Shown: piece after piece, positions 41,764-49,619 of the stretch
How positions within the stretch are numbered: position 1 is the stretch's first letter
Layout: each line of letters starts with the position of its first letter
DNA from: Candidatus Uhrbacteria bacterium
GTDB lineage: Bacteria > Patescibacteriota > Patescibacteriia > SG8-24
DNA length: 55,876 bases
Assembly: GCA_016205965.1 (NCBI GenBank)
Contig: JACQSM010000069.1
Span: forward strand, 1 to 55,876
Direction: 5' to 3'
Made by a program: the position numbers and the translations under genes
The notes under the pieces: generated by a model
What the model was told of the DNA's origin: nothing
Seen by the model: only the letters and a program-made list of their open reading frames with translations
Database searches by the model: none

Positions 41764-43122
41764 ATGAAAAGCCTGCTCAAGAAAATCCTGCCGGCGAAAG
41801 TTTTTGATTACTATCATCGCGCTTTGGCGCATCTCGCCGCGATCGTCTACCGCCGCCCCTCCGAAAAGATGATCGTCATCGGCGTCACCGGCACCAACGG
41901 CAAATCGACGACCTGCAACTTCATCGCCGCCGTGCTGGAAGAAGCCGGGTTCAAGGTCGGCCTGGCCACGACCGTCAATTTTCGCATCGCCGGCAAAGAC
42001 CGGCTCAACGATACCAAGATGACCATGCTCGGCCGTTTCGCCCTGCAGCGAATGCTCGCCGAGATGGTTCGCGCCGGCTGCCGGTACGCCATCGTCGAAA
42101 CCTCTTCCGAGGGGATCAGACAGCATCGCCATCTCGGCATCCATTATGACGCCGCCGTTTTCACCAATCTCACGCCCGAACATGTCGAATCGCACGGCGG
42201 ATTCGAGAACTATAAAAAAGCCAAGGGCGAACTCTTCGCCAAACTGGCCGACGATCCGATCAAGCGCTTGCCCGGATCCGACGGCCGCGGCCGCCGCGAC
42301 GTCAAAAAGGCGATCGTCGCCAATCTGGCCTCGCCGCACGCCGGATATTTCCTCGATTTCCGCGTCAACAAAAAATACGGCTTTTACCTGGAGCCGGCCG
42401 ACAAGCGCGGCGAGCCGCAGCTGGCCGTCTGGCCGCTCGCCATCGTCAAAGCGCTCGATGCCGACATGAGGCCGGCCGGTTCGACGTTCGCCGTCCGCGA
42501 CACCCGCTTCAGCCTGGCCATGCCCGGCGCTTTCAACGTTGAAAACGCGCTGGCCGCCATTGCCATCGGTTTGTCGCAGGGGATCGCGCTCCCGGTGATG
42601 GCCAACGCCTTGGCGAAAATTACCGGCGTGCCCGGCCGCCTTGAACGCATCGACGAAGGCCAGCCGTTTACGGTCATCGTCGATTACGCTCCCGAGCCGG
42701 AATCATTCCGAAAACTCTACGAGGTCGTCGCCCTGCTGCCGAAAAAACGCGTCATCCACGTATTGGGTTCGACCGGCGGCGGCCGCGACGTCTCCAGGCG
42801 GCCGATCCTGGGCCGACTGGCGGCGCAGAACGCCGATGTCGTCATCGTCACCAACGAAGATCCTTATGACGACGACCCGGCGCGCATCATCGCCGACGTT
42901 GCCCGCGGAGCCGCCGAACATGGTAAAATCGAGGGGCAGGACCTGTTTTTGATCCTCGACCGCGGCCAAGCCATCGATAAGGCGGTCGCTTTGGCGCAAC
43001 CGGGCGATCTCGTCCTGATCACCGGCAAAGGCTCCGAACAGGCGATGGTCGTCGCCGGCGGACGAAAAATCCCCTGGGACGACCGCGTAAAAGCGCGCGA
43101 AGCCCTCAAGAAACGGCCATGA
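41764..43122 (+). CDS. Mur ligase family protein (MurE-like, short form)
   Basis: A 452-residue ATP-dependent ligase of the Mur family. The P-loop VIGVTGTNGKSTT is at residues 38-50, ETSSEGIRQHR near 108-118 and NLTPEHVESHG near 130. The C-terminal domain holds VIVDYAPEPESF and VTNEDPYDDDPA, where MurE proteins have DNPR-like motifs. The P-loop sits about 70 residues earlier than in full MurE, so the N-terminal UDP-MurNAc-binding domain is missing or replaced by an about 30-residue helix. It may add an amino acid to a wall precursor or to another acid such as cyanophycin/polyglutamate-type substrates. The start follows a TA-rich region. It overlaps the next gene by 4 bp. Confidence 0.85.
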   Translation: MKSLLKKILPAKVFDYYHRALAHLAAIVYRRPSEKMIVIGVTGTNGKSTTCNFIAAVLEEAGFKVGLATTVNFRIAGKDRLNDTKMTMLGRFALQRMLAEMVRAGCRYAIVETSSEGIRQHRHLGIHYDAAVFTNLTPEHVESHGGFENYKKAKGELFAKLADDPIKRLPGSDGRGRRDVKKAIVANLASPHAGYFLDFRVNKKYGFYLEPADKRGEPQLAVWPLAIVKALDADMRPAGSTFAVRDTRFSLAMPGAFNVENALAAIAIGLSQGIALPVMANALAKITGVPGRLERIDEGQPFTVIVDYAPEPESFRKLYEVVALLPKKRVIHVLGSTGGGRDVSRRPILGRLAAQNADVVIVTNEDPYDDDPARIIADVARGAAEHGKIEGQDLFLILDRGQAIDKAVALAQPGDLVLITGKGSEQAMVVAGGRKIPWDDRVKAREALKKRP

Positions 43123-43796
43123 ACATCTCTACGGCCATCCATCTCAAAGACGGCGAAAGGGTCATCCGCGTGGTGCGCCACTATTTTTTGGTTTACGTGC
43201 CCAAGTTCGCCCTGGCCTTCGCCTTGGTGGCGGCGCCGATCTTCTTTTTGGTGCCGTTGATGCGGCTGCGGTACGCCGGCCCGGCCATCGCCGCCGCTTC
43301 GATCGGCATCGGCGCGATCTATGCCCTGCGCCTCATGGTCATGTGGTATTGGAACGCCTTCGTCATCACCAACCAGCGCATCATGGATATCGACCAGCAG
43401 GGATTTTTCGAGCGGGTCGTTTCGGTGGCGCCGCTCGAGCGGATTCAGGACGTGTCGTACGCCATTCGCGGCTTCTGGGGCACGGTCTTCCGTTACGGCA
43501 TGCTCGGCATCCAGACCGCCGGCACGGCCACCAACCTTGAACTTCAGCACGTCTACGACCCCAAAGAAGCGCATCATCTGATCACCGAACTCATGGCCGG
43601 ACGCGCCGCCGAAGTCGGCGACGGACGCGCCAGCCACGGCGCCCAGCTCATCGAAGCGGCGGCCTCCATGAACGATGCCGAAGCCCGCGCCTTCCTGGTC
43701 ACGCTGCAGGACGCCGTCCGCAAGAAAGGCAGCGACCCTCGAATGAACTTAGATGCGGGAGTGCCGCCATCGGCGGCCGAGCCACGAATGGACTGA
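43119..43796 (+). CDS. PH-domain membrane protein (bPH2/YdbT-like)
   Basis: A 225-residue protein with two N-terminal helices (about residues 24-44 and 50-72), then a bacterial PH-like domain (WNAFVITNQRIMDIDQQGFF, SVAPLERIQDVSY, GIQTAGTATNLELQHV), typical of DUF304/bPH2. Function is unclear; family members associate with envelope assembly. The C-terminal 60 residues are predicted helical and disordered. Starts at the ATGA overlap with the Mur ligase and ends 1 bp before the FtsB-like gene. Confidence 0.88.
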   Translation: MNISTAIHLKDGERVIRVVRHYFLVYVPKFALAFALVAAPIFFLVPLMRLRYAGPAIAAASIGIGAIYALRLMVMWYWNAFVITNQRIMDIDQQGFFERVVSVAPLERIQDVSYAIRGFWGTVFRYGMLGIQTAGTATNLELQHVYDPKEAHHLITELMAGRAAEVGDGRASHGAQLIEAAASMNDAEARAFLVTLQDAVRKKGSDPRMNLDAGVPPSAAEPRMD

Positions 43797-43797
43797 A

Positions 43798-44196
43798 ATG
43801 TCCCATGCACCGACCGGCCTCATCCGCTACCTCAAGTTGAAACGCGTTCTGATCCTGAACGCGCTGCTGTTCGCGTTCGTGGCCTGGGGCGTCTCGGGCG
43901 AATACGCCCGCAACCGCGCCCTCGCCATCGAGATCGATCGGCTCGAACGGCAATCCGGCGATCTGCGATCCAAGAACGCCGAGATCGGCGAGATCGGACA
44001 GCGTTTCACCCGGCCGGAGATGATCGAGCGCGAAGCCCGGCTCAAGCTCGGTTTGCAGCGACCCGGCGAATCGGTTATCATCGTCAAGGAACCGTCGGCT
44101 TCGGCCGCCTCGGTGGCGACCGGCGAAACCAAAGGGAAACTTCCCGGCGGCGGCTCGTCGAATATTCGCAAATGGCTGGCATATTTTTTTCATTGA
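43798..44196 (+). CDS. FtsB/DivIC-type septum formation initiator
   Basis: A 132-residue single-pass protein with an N-terminal helix (about residues 15-35), then a coiled coil (EIDRLERQSGDLRSKNAEIGEI) and the characteristic RPEMIEREARLKLGLQRPGE motif. Such proteins join the divisome complex with FtsL/FtsQ. It starts 1 bp after the stop of the PH-domain gene. The C-terminus is a Gly/Ser-rich tail. A longer upstream start exists but would overlap the preceding gene. Confidence 0.88.
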   Translation: MSHAPTGLIRYLKLKRVLILNALLFAFVAWGVSGEYARNRALAIEIDRLERQSGDLRSKNAEIGEIGQRFTRPEMIEREARLKLGLQRPGESVIIVKEPSASAASVATGETKGKLPGGGSSNIRKWLAYFFH

Positions 44197-44205
44197 TCCA
44201 TCTGT

Positions 44206-45180
44206 ATGACCACACGCATGGACGGCGTTGAAGTTAAAGAGACATCGGGGGAACCCGCGCGATCGCCGGGCACGACGGTCGCCAAGAGCATGCTCATGGG
44301 CGCCGGCATCGGTATCGGCGTGATGGCTGTCATGGTAGCCGGCGTCGTCGGCGTCGGCGTATACACCAACGGCTGGCACGGCGCGGTCAGCCGCGCAGTC
44401 TTGAGCGTCGTGCCGTATCCCGCGGCCACGGTCGACGGCAAAGTCGTTCGGCTCTCGACCTACATCGAGGATCTCGAGGCGATCAGGAATTTTTTTGAGA
44501 AAGAACAGGGGCAGGCCGGCGCCTTGGGCCAGATTCCGACCGAAGACGAACTCAAGACCCAGGTCATGGAGCGGCTGGTCAGCGTCGAAGTGCTCGATGC
44601 CGAGGCCGCCAAGAGGGGAGTGTCGGTGAGCGGCGAAGATATCGACGCCGAATTCGCCAAGTTGTCCGCGGCCGGCGGCGGCGGGATCGAGCAGCAGATC
44701 AAAGACCTCTACGGTTGGACCACGGCCCAATTCAAAGACAAGGTCGTCCGACCGTATCTGCTGACCCAGAAGCTGGCCGAGGCGCTGGCCAAGGATCCGG
44801 AACTGGCCAAAGAGCGTTTCGCCAAGGCGAATGAAGTACTCGATAAACTGAAAGCCGGAGAAAAATTCGAGGATCTGGCCGCGAAATACAGCGGTGATCC
44901 TTCCCATGCCCAGAACGGCGGCGACCTCGGCTGGTTCGGCAAGGGTGTAATGGTGCCGGAGTTCGAGAACGGCGTTTTCAGCCTCAAGAAAGGCGAAACC
45001 AGCGGCCTGATCGAGACGAAGTTCGGCACGCACATCGTTTTGCTCGAGGATATCAAAAAGGCCAAGGACGGTTCCGTCGAGCAGGTCAAAGCTCGCCACA
45101 TCCTGATTTCGGCGCCGAACATCGACGAGTTCATCAAGCAGGCGGTCGAGAACGCCAAGGTCAGGAAATTCGTGAAATAA
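44206..45180 (+). CDS. Membrane-anchored parvulin-type peptidylprolyl isomerase
   Basis: A 324-residue foldase. It has one anchor helix (about residues 30-52), a SurA/PrsA-type helical N domain (about 70-195), and a parvulin domain (about 196-285) with FEDLAAKYSGDPSHAQNGGDLGWFG and FGTHIVLLEDI. A second short segment RHILIS near residue 298 resembles the start of another parvulin unit but is incomplete. It folds exported proteins at the outer face. ATG 44206 is taken; ATG 44218 is an alternative. A near-palindromic terminator follows. Confidence 0.9.
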   Translation: MTTRMDGVEVKETSGEPARSPGTTVAKSMLMGAGIGIGVMAVMVAGVVGVGVYTNGWHGAVSRAVLSVVPYPAATVDGKVVRLSTYIEDLEAIRNFFEKEQGQAGALGQIPTEDELKTQVMERLVSVEVLDAEAAKRGVSVSGEDIDAEFAKLSAAGGGGIEQQIKDLYGWTTAQFKDKVVRPYLLTQKLAEALAKDPELAKERFAKANEVLDKLKAGEKFEDLAAKYSGDPSHAQNGGDLGWFGKGVMVPEFENGVFSLKKGETSGLIETKFGTHIVLLEDIKKAKDGSVEQVKARHILISAPNIDEFIKQAVENAKVRKFVK

Positions 45181-45185
45181 CCGCC

Positions 45186-45224
45186 ATGCAAAACACCCCC
45201 GCCGATCGGCGAGGGTGTTTTGCA
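45186..45224. terminator. Near-palindromic bidirectional terminator
   Basis: GCAAAACACCC and GGGTGTTTTGC form a long stem around CGCCGATCGGCG. It can end the parvulin operon rightward and the tRNA transcript leftward. Confidence 0.85.
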
Positions 45225-45300
45225 TGGAGCCACCTCCGGGGTTCGAACCCGGGACCTCTGCTTTACGAAAGCATTGCTCTGCCAGCTGAGCTAAGGTGGC
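45225..45300 (-). tRNA. tRNA-Thr (CGT)
   Basis: On the minus strand the cloverleaf has acceptor GCCACCT / AGGTGGC, D arm GCTC...GAGC, anticodon loop TTCGTAA and T arm CCGGG TTCGAAC CCCGG. The 3' CCA is encoded (45227-45225). The anticodon CGT reads ACG. The first anticodon-stem pair is A-G. It lies opposite to the protein genes on both sides. Confidence 0.95.
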
Positions 45301-45311
45301 GTTATTCGGTT

Positions 45312-45385
45312 TGGAGCGGGGTACGAGAATCGAACTCGCGTCCTCTGCTTGGGAAGCAGATGTACTGCCATTGTACTAACCCCGC
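45312..45385 (-). tRNA. tRNA-Gly (CCC)
   Basis: On the minus strand the cloverleaf has acceptor GCGGGGT / ACCCCGC, anticodon stem TCTGC/GCAGA with loop TTCCCAA and T loop TTCGATT. The CCA end is encoded (45314-45312). Anticodon CCC reads GGG. It is 11 bp upstream of tRNA-Thr in the direction of transcription, and the two form one unit. Confidence 0.95.
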
Positions 45386-45431
45386 GCGGGGGACAAAAGC
45401 GGTTATTTTCTCGGTACTCTTTTACACTTAT

Positions 45432-45460
45432 TTGGTGGCGCAACGGAGCTAGTATATACT
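45432..45460 (+). promoter_or_regulatory. Promoter of ftsEX
   Basis: TTGGTG (45432-45437), 17-bp spacer, TATACT (45455-45460), 23 nt before ATG 45484. Confidence 0.65.
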
Positions 45461-45483
45461 GTAGTCATAGTTTTGCAACCGTC

Positions 45484-46164
45484 ATGATCCGCCTGAAAAA
45501 CGTTTCGAAAACTTATCCCCCGGACATCGTCGGTTTGCAGAATATCAATCTGCATATCCGGCCGGGCGAGTTCGTCTCGATCGTCGGCCAGAGCGGCACC
45601 GGCAAGACCACCCTGGCGAAGATGCTTATCGCCGAGGAGCATCCGAGCCACGGCCAGATCATCATCGGCGGCTGGGATATTTCCGAGATCAAACCGTCCG
45701 ACATCCCGCTCTTGCGCCGGCAGATCGGCGTCGTCTTCCAGGATTTCAAGTTGCTGCCCAAGAAAACAGTGGCCGAAAACGTCTCCTTCGCCCTCGAGGT
45801 CTGCGGCGCCAGCCCGACACAGGTGCGCCACATCGTGCCCCAGGCACTCAATATCGTCGGCCTGCTCGACAAGCGCGACCGCTATCCGCGCCAGCTCTCC
45901 GGCGGCGAACAGCAGCGCGTGGTCATCGCCCGGGCGCTGGTGCACCGGCCCAAGATCATCGTCGCCGACGAACCGACCGGCAATCTCGACACCCTCAACA
46001 CCCGCGAGATCATCACCTTGCTCGAGAAGATCAATTCGTTCGGCACAACCATCGTCCTGGTGACCCATAACCGCGAGGTCGTCAACGAATTGCGCCGCCG
46101 CGTCATCACCCTCGATCGCGGCCTCATCGTTTCGGACCAGGAAGAAGGAAAGTACCTGCTATGA
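45484..46164 (+). CDS. ftsE: Cell division ATP-binding protein FtsE
   Basis: A 226-residue ABC ATPase. Walker A GQSGTGKTT is near residue 36, then VVFQDFKLLPKKTVAENV, LSGGEQQRVVIARAL, Walker B IIVADEPTGNLD and VTHN. The LLPKKTVAENV region is typical of FtsE. With FtsX it controls wall hydrolases at the septum. A longer frame starts upstream through the tRNA-Gly gene and is rejected; ATG 45484 follows the promoter. The last bases ATGA overlap ftsX. Confidence 0.95.
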   Translation: MIRLKNVSKTYPPDIVGLQNINLHIRPGEFVSIVGQSGTGKTTLAKMLIAEEHPSHGQIIIGGWDISEIKPSDIPLLRRQIGVVFQDFKLLPKKTVAENVSFALEVCGASPTQVRHIVPQALNIVGLLDKRDRYPRQLSGGEQQRVVIARALVHRPKIIVADEPTGNLDTLNTREIITLLEKINSFGTTIVLVTHNREVVNELRRRVITLDRGLIVSDQEEGKYLL

Positions 46165-47078
46165 TCCTCGTCACCGCCGCCCGAGTCATCGGCACCGCCG
46201 CCAGGAGCCTCAAACGAAACATTTGGCTGACCTTGGCGACCGTCAGCGTGCTGATTCTGACGCTGGTTTCGGCCAACATGCTGCTGGCGCTCAACGTCCT
46301 GGGCAAGGTCGCGCTTTCGGCCGTGCGGGCCAAGGTCGACGTCAGCGTCTATTTCACGCCCGAGACCGAAGAGAATCGCGTCCAGACGGTCAAAATATTC
46401 CTGTTGAGCCTGCCCGAGGTCAAGGACGTCGAGTACGTTTCGGCCGCCCGGGCGCTCGAACGGTTTTCCGACCTGCATAAGAACGATGACGACGTCCTGG
46501 CGTCGCTCGGCGAACTCGAAGGCAATCCGCTCGGCGCGACCCTGATCGTCAAAGCCCGTTCGCTCGACGCCTATCCCAGGATCATGTCGGCCCTCGAGCA
46601 GCCGTCGTACGCGTCGGTCATCGAAGCCAAGAATTTCGACGACCGCCGCTCGGTCATCGAGCGGATCGAAACCGTCTCGCATCGCATCGAGAACGGCGGC
46701 ATCGCGGTCAGCCTGCTGTTCCTGTTCATCGCCCTCCTGATCGTCCTCAACACCATCCGCATGTCGATCTACAGCCGCCGCGACGAGATCGCCATCATGC
46801 GGCTGGTCGGCGCCTCCGACGGTTTCATCAGGGCGCCGTTCTACGTCGAAGCGCTGCTCTGGAGCCTGCTCGCGGTCGTCGTCGCCGGCGCCATCGTCAT
46901 GCCGGCGGCCCATTTCGCCCAGCCGTTCCTGCAATCGTTCTTCGGCACTTCCGGCGCCGACCTGGCCGGATTTTATCGGGTCAATTTCCTGCGCGTCTTC
47001 GGCCTCCAGCTCGGCGCCACCGCCGGCCTGGGATTGCTGGCCACCAAAATCGCCACCTCGCGTTATCTGAAAGTGTAG
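46161..47078 (+). CDS. ftsX: Cell division protein FtsX
   Basis: A 305-residue membrane partner of FtsE with four helices: one near residue 20-45, three in the C-terminal half. The extracellular domain in between includes VSVYFTPETEENRVQ and VKDVEYVSAARALERF, typical of FtsX. The SIYSRRDEIAIMRLVGASDGFIRAPFY segment is the conserved FtsX cytoplasmic loop. The 4-bp overlap with ftsE indicates coupling. Confidence 0.95.
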   Translation: MILVTAARVIGTAARSLKRNIWLTLATVSVLILTLVSANMLLALNVLGKVALSAVRAKVDVSVYFTPETEENRVQTVKIFLLSLPEVKDVEYVSAARALERFSDLHKNDDDVLASLGELEGNPLGATLIVKARSLDAYPRIMSALEQPSYASVIEAKNFDDRRSVIERIETVSHRIENGGIAVSLLFLFIALLIVLNTIRMSIYSRRDEIAIMRLVGASDGFIRAPFYVEALLWSLLAVVVAGAIVMPAAHFAQPFLQSFFGTSGADLAGFYRVNFLRVFGLQLGATAGLGLLATKIATSRYLKV

Positions 47079-47082
47079 GCGT

Positions 47083-47820
47083 ATGCCCAAGGCAATCGTC
47101 CATCGCAAGCCCAAGTCCAGGAAGCTTCGGGCCGGCCGCCGCGTCGCGTATGCGCTCGTCGGATTCGCGGTCGCCGGTCTCTTGGGCGGCTATGGTCTTT
47201 GGCTGATGTTTCCCGGGGCCGGCGGCCTGGGCTCCAAGCTCGGCCCGGCCACGCCGCCGGCGCCGGACTTCGAGGCAATGATTCCGGAGGCCAGGTTCGG
47301 AAGCCGGGCGTTTGTCTACGACGATGACCCGGTTTCGCCGGCCTTCTTGGTCGGTTATGCCCTCAACGGCCGGCTCGAACTCGCCGTCGTGGCTTGGGAC
47401 TCGCGCCAGAATCGTTATCGGTTGCAGGAGACCGTCGCGCTGACGAATGGATCCGACGTGCTCGGCGGCCCGCCGGCCGTGATGCTCGAAAAAATGGGAC
47501 CGGCCGGTCCGACGCTAGTCGTCGCGAGCGGTCCGGACGCCGGCACTGGTTGGACGATGATCTTCGTGCGCGGCTCGTCCGGACTTGCGCCCGCCGCGGT
47601 CGTCGAACAGGACGGCACCGTCAGGCCGGGCGTCTTCGCCATCGACATGAAGGCGACGCTCGAGGATATCAGCGGCGACGGCGTTAAAGAGCTGCTCATC
47701 GAGCAGGTCGATGGCGGCGGCGTCCATCTTTGGGATGGCCGGCAGTTCGTCTGGGACGCCCGGCTCACCTGGGCGCTCGAGACCCGCAGCCGCCTTTTCC
47801 CGGAGCCCGAAAATCCTTGA
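47083..47820 (+). CDS. Membrane-anchored protein with one FG-GAP-like motif
   Basis: A 245-residue protein with a basic N-terminus and one helix (about residues 20-45), then an extracytoplasmic beta-rich domain. DISGDGVKELLIEQVDGGG has the Asp-rich pattern of a calcium-binding FG-GAP/VCBS-type repeat. No full family recognised. It lies 4 bp after ftsX and may be co-transcribed, so a role at the septum or in wall-hydrolase control is possible but unproven. Confidence 0.7.
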   Translation: MPKAIVHRKPKSRKLRAGRRVAYALVGFAVAGLLGGYGLWLMFPGAGGLGSKLGPATPPAPDFEAMIPEARFGSRAFVYDDDPVSPAFLVGYALNGRLELAVVAWDSRQNRYRLQETVALTNGSDVLGGPPAVMLEKMGPAGPTLVVASGPDAGTGWTMIFVRGSSGLAPAAVVEQDGTVRPGVFAIDMKATLEDISGDGVKELLIEQVDGGGVHLWDGRQFVWDARLTWALETRSRLFPEPENP

Positions 47821-47948
47821 CGCGGCGGACGGCGCTGCGTACCTTACGGGGGTGTATTCGGGGGTCGGTCGCCTGCGGCGACACACACGCCTCTAAATAT
47901 ATTAGGGTGTTGGCCGCCGCTGGCGGCACTCCCAAGTCAAATTTTCAT
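47821..47948 (+). other. Leader region of tRNA-Gln
   Basis: It contains a -10-like TATATT (47898-47903), 45 nt before the tRNA, and a short GC hairpin (GCCGCCGCTGGCGGC). No gene seen. Confidence 0.45.
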
Positions 47949-48022
47949 TCGGGGGTCGTCTAATGGTAGGACAGCAGCCTTTGAAGCTGCGTGTCATGGT
48001 TCGAATCCATGCCCCCGAGCCA
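47949..48022 (+). tRNA. tRNA-Gln (TTG)
   Basis: The acceptor is TCGGGGG / CCCCCGA. The anticodon arm is GCAGC-CTTTGAA-GCTGC with anticodon TTG at 47981-47983. The T arm is CATGG TTCGAAT CCATG. Discriminator G is followed by encoded CCA (48020-48022). The last six bases GAGCCA are also the first six of the direct repeat copy B, so the repeat starts inside the tRNA gene. Confidence 0.95.
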
Positions 48023-48092
48023 TGAGCGGACATATGTGGCGACCCACATGCGTCTGGTCAAAGACCCATCACGAAAGTGGTGGGTTTTTGAT
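48017..48092 (+). repeat. Hairpin-plus-terminator direct repeat, copy B
   Basis: 76 bp, 75/76 identical to copy C at 49620. It starts at the last 6 nt of tRNA-Gln. The element holds an imperfect 11-bp hairpin (48029-48039 with 48044-48054, loop CGAC), then a terminator ACCCATCAC / GTGGTGGGT with a GAAA tetraloop (48064-48085) and TTTTT. It terminates the tRNA transcript. With copy C it brackets the nitrite reductase gene. Confidence 0.9.
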
Positions 48093-48215
48093 CCCGCGTG
48101 ATACTTTTAGCGCTATTTTTACGCATTCATGCCTGGCCGCCGCTGAGCGCAAGCGATGGGAAGAAGTTCGTCTGCATGGTATCCTCCCAAAAGGAACATA
48201 TTGATAACTAACGAT

Positions 48216-49424
48216 ATGTATAGTTACATCATTCTCCAGGTTCTTGCGGCCGGCGTCGGCATCTTTGCGGCGATACTGGTCATCAAGGGATTGCTCCTCA
48301 TCAGGAGAAAGTCGGATCGCGGCACGAGGATGACGATCGGTGTGGGGGTTTCCGCCCTGCTATTGGCGGCAATTGTCTTTGTCGTTTCAGGAATCTCCTA
48401 TCCGCTGCACTTCGCGATGCCGCCGACAATGCAAGCGATGACGCACGACAAGAAACCCCCGTCCCTGCCGATACTCGCGATGTTCGAGTTCCTTTCCAAG
48501 AGGGACGGGTTCGAGAATGTCGCCGATATCGGCCGGGACCCGAACGAGGTTCCGCTGCCGGCTGGCAGGCGGGCGCCGGAGACCGTGAAGTTTTCCGTCA
48601 AAGCAAAGGAGGTCGTCTCCGAGGTGGCCCCGGGCATCTTCTTCAACTATTGGACGTACGATGGCCAGGTGCCCGGGCCGATGTACCGTGTGCGGGTCGG
48701 TGACTTGGTGGAGCTCACGCTCACGAATGACTCCACGAGCATACATCCGCACAACATCGATCTCCATTCGGTCACGGGCCCTGGTGGCGGTGCCGCGGTC
48801 ACGCTGGTACAGCCCGGTGAGACGAAATCGTTCCGGTGGCTCGCCAAGAATCCCGGACTTTATGAGTACCACTGCGCCACGCCCAACGTCAGCACGCACA
48901 ACTCTCACGGTCAGTACGGACTGATCCTAGTCGAGCCTGAAGGCGGATTACCCGAGGTCGATAGGGAGTTCTATCTGATGCAGGGCGAACTCTACACGAT
49001 GGGCGATATCGGCAAGAAAGGCCTTATGGCGTTCGATACGCAAGGCCTCATCGACGGCACGCCGACCTACATCACCTTCAATGGCAAGATCGAGCAGGCG
49101 CCTCGCATGAAGGCGAAGGTCGGCGACCGCATCCGCATGTACGTGGGCGGTGGCGGGGTCAATCTCATTTCATCATTCCATGTCATCGGGGAGATTTTCG
49201 ATGTCGTATATCCGGAAGGCGCGATTGGCGACGGTTCGGCGGTACTCAAGAACGTGCAGACGACGGCGGTGCTCCCCGGCGGTTCGACGATCGTCGAGTT
49301 CACTGTCGACGTTCCGGGGAAGTACGTGCTCGTGGATCACGCGCTCGCGAGAATGAACAAAGGCGCTTGGGCGGTCCTCGAGGTGACGGGAGATCCGCAG
49401 CCGGATGTCTACACAGCGCTATAG
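48216..49424 (+). CDS. nirK: Copper-containing nitrite reductase, NirK type, membrane-anchored
   Basis: A 402-residue two-cupredoxin enzyme reducing nitrite to nitric oxide. Two N-terminal helices (about residues 3-25 and 41-62) anchor it, so the catalytic part faces outward. From ATG 48216, T1 copper ligands are His179, Cys220 and His228. T2 ligands are His184, His219 and His375. Catalytic Asp182 and His322 are present. The position of the T1 axial Met is Gln233 (HGQYG, where AniA-class enzymes have NGMYG). Spacing and PEGGLPEVDREFY fit AniA-like class II NirK. An AAGGAA box at 48191 suits TTG 48201 as an alternative start. The gene is bracketed by 76-bp direct repeats next to tRNA-Gln. No nor genes are visible. 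Confidence 0.95.
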   Translation: MYSYIILQVLAAGVGIFAAILVIKGLLLIRRKSDRGTRMTIGVGVSALLLAAIVFVVSGISYPLHFAMPPTMQAMTHDKKPPSLPILAMFEFLSKRDGFENVADIGRDPNEVPLPAGRRAPETVKFSVKAKEVVSEVAPGIFFNYWTYDGQVPGPMYRVRVGDLVELTLTNDSTSIHPHNIDLHSVTGPGGGAAVTLVQPGETKSFRWLAKNPGLYEYHCATPNVSTHNSHGQYGLILVEPEGGLPEVDREFYLMQGELYTMGDIGKKGLMAFDTQGLIDGTPTYITFNGKIEQAPRMKAKVGDRIRMYVGGGGVNLISSFHVIGEIFDVVYPEGAIGDGSAVLKNVQTTAVLPGGSTIVEFTVDVPGKYVLVDHALARMNKGAWAVLEVTGDPQPDVYTAL

Positions 49425-49619
49425 TTTGGCGCCGTTAGAGGTCTCGACGAGGTAGTCGTTGAACGAGGAAAAACGGAACAGTCCAAAATTAGATAATTGT
49501 GTCCTGTTGATCCGTTTTTGGTTGTGATATAGCTTGAGACCCACGTGCGTCTGCGTGCCGGAAAAGGTCTTGAGAAAGCTCTCAACGGCCTTGCGGGTGG
49601 GGTACCAGACCCGCCTGCG
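49425..49619. other. Region after nirK, possible remnant
   Basis: On the minus strand an open frame ends at 49419 and reads up to copy C, encoding a plausible protein tail (SSFNDYLVETSNGAKL at its end). It has no convincing start codon of its own outside the repeat, so it may be the 3' end of a lost gene, perhaps from a mobile element. GACCCACGTGCGTCTG at 49538-49553 is an exact copy of part of the repeat hairpin at 49644-49659. Confidence 0.4.

Noticed and set aside
45186..45452. Protein frames across the tRNA-Thr and tRNA-Gly genes
   Set aside because: They translate tRNA genes in antisense; both cloverleaves are complete with encoded CCA.
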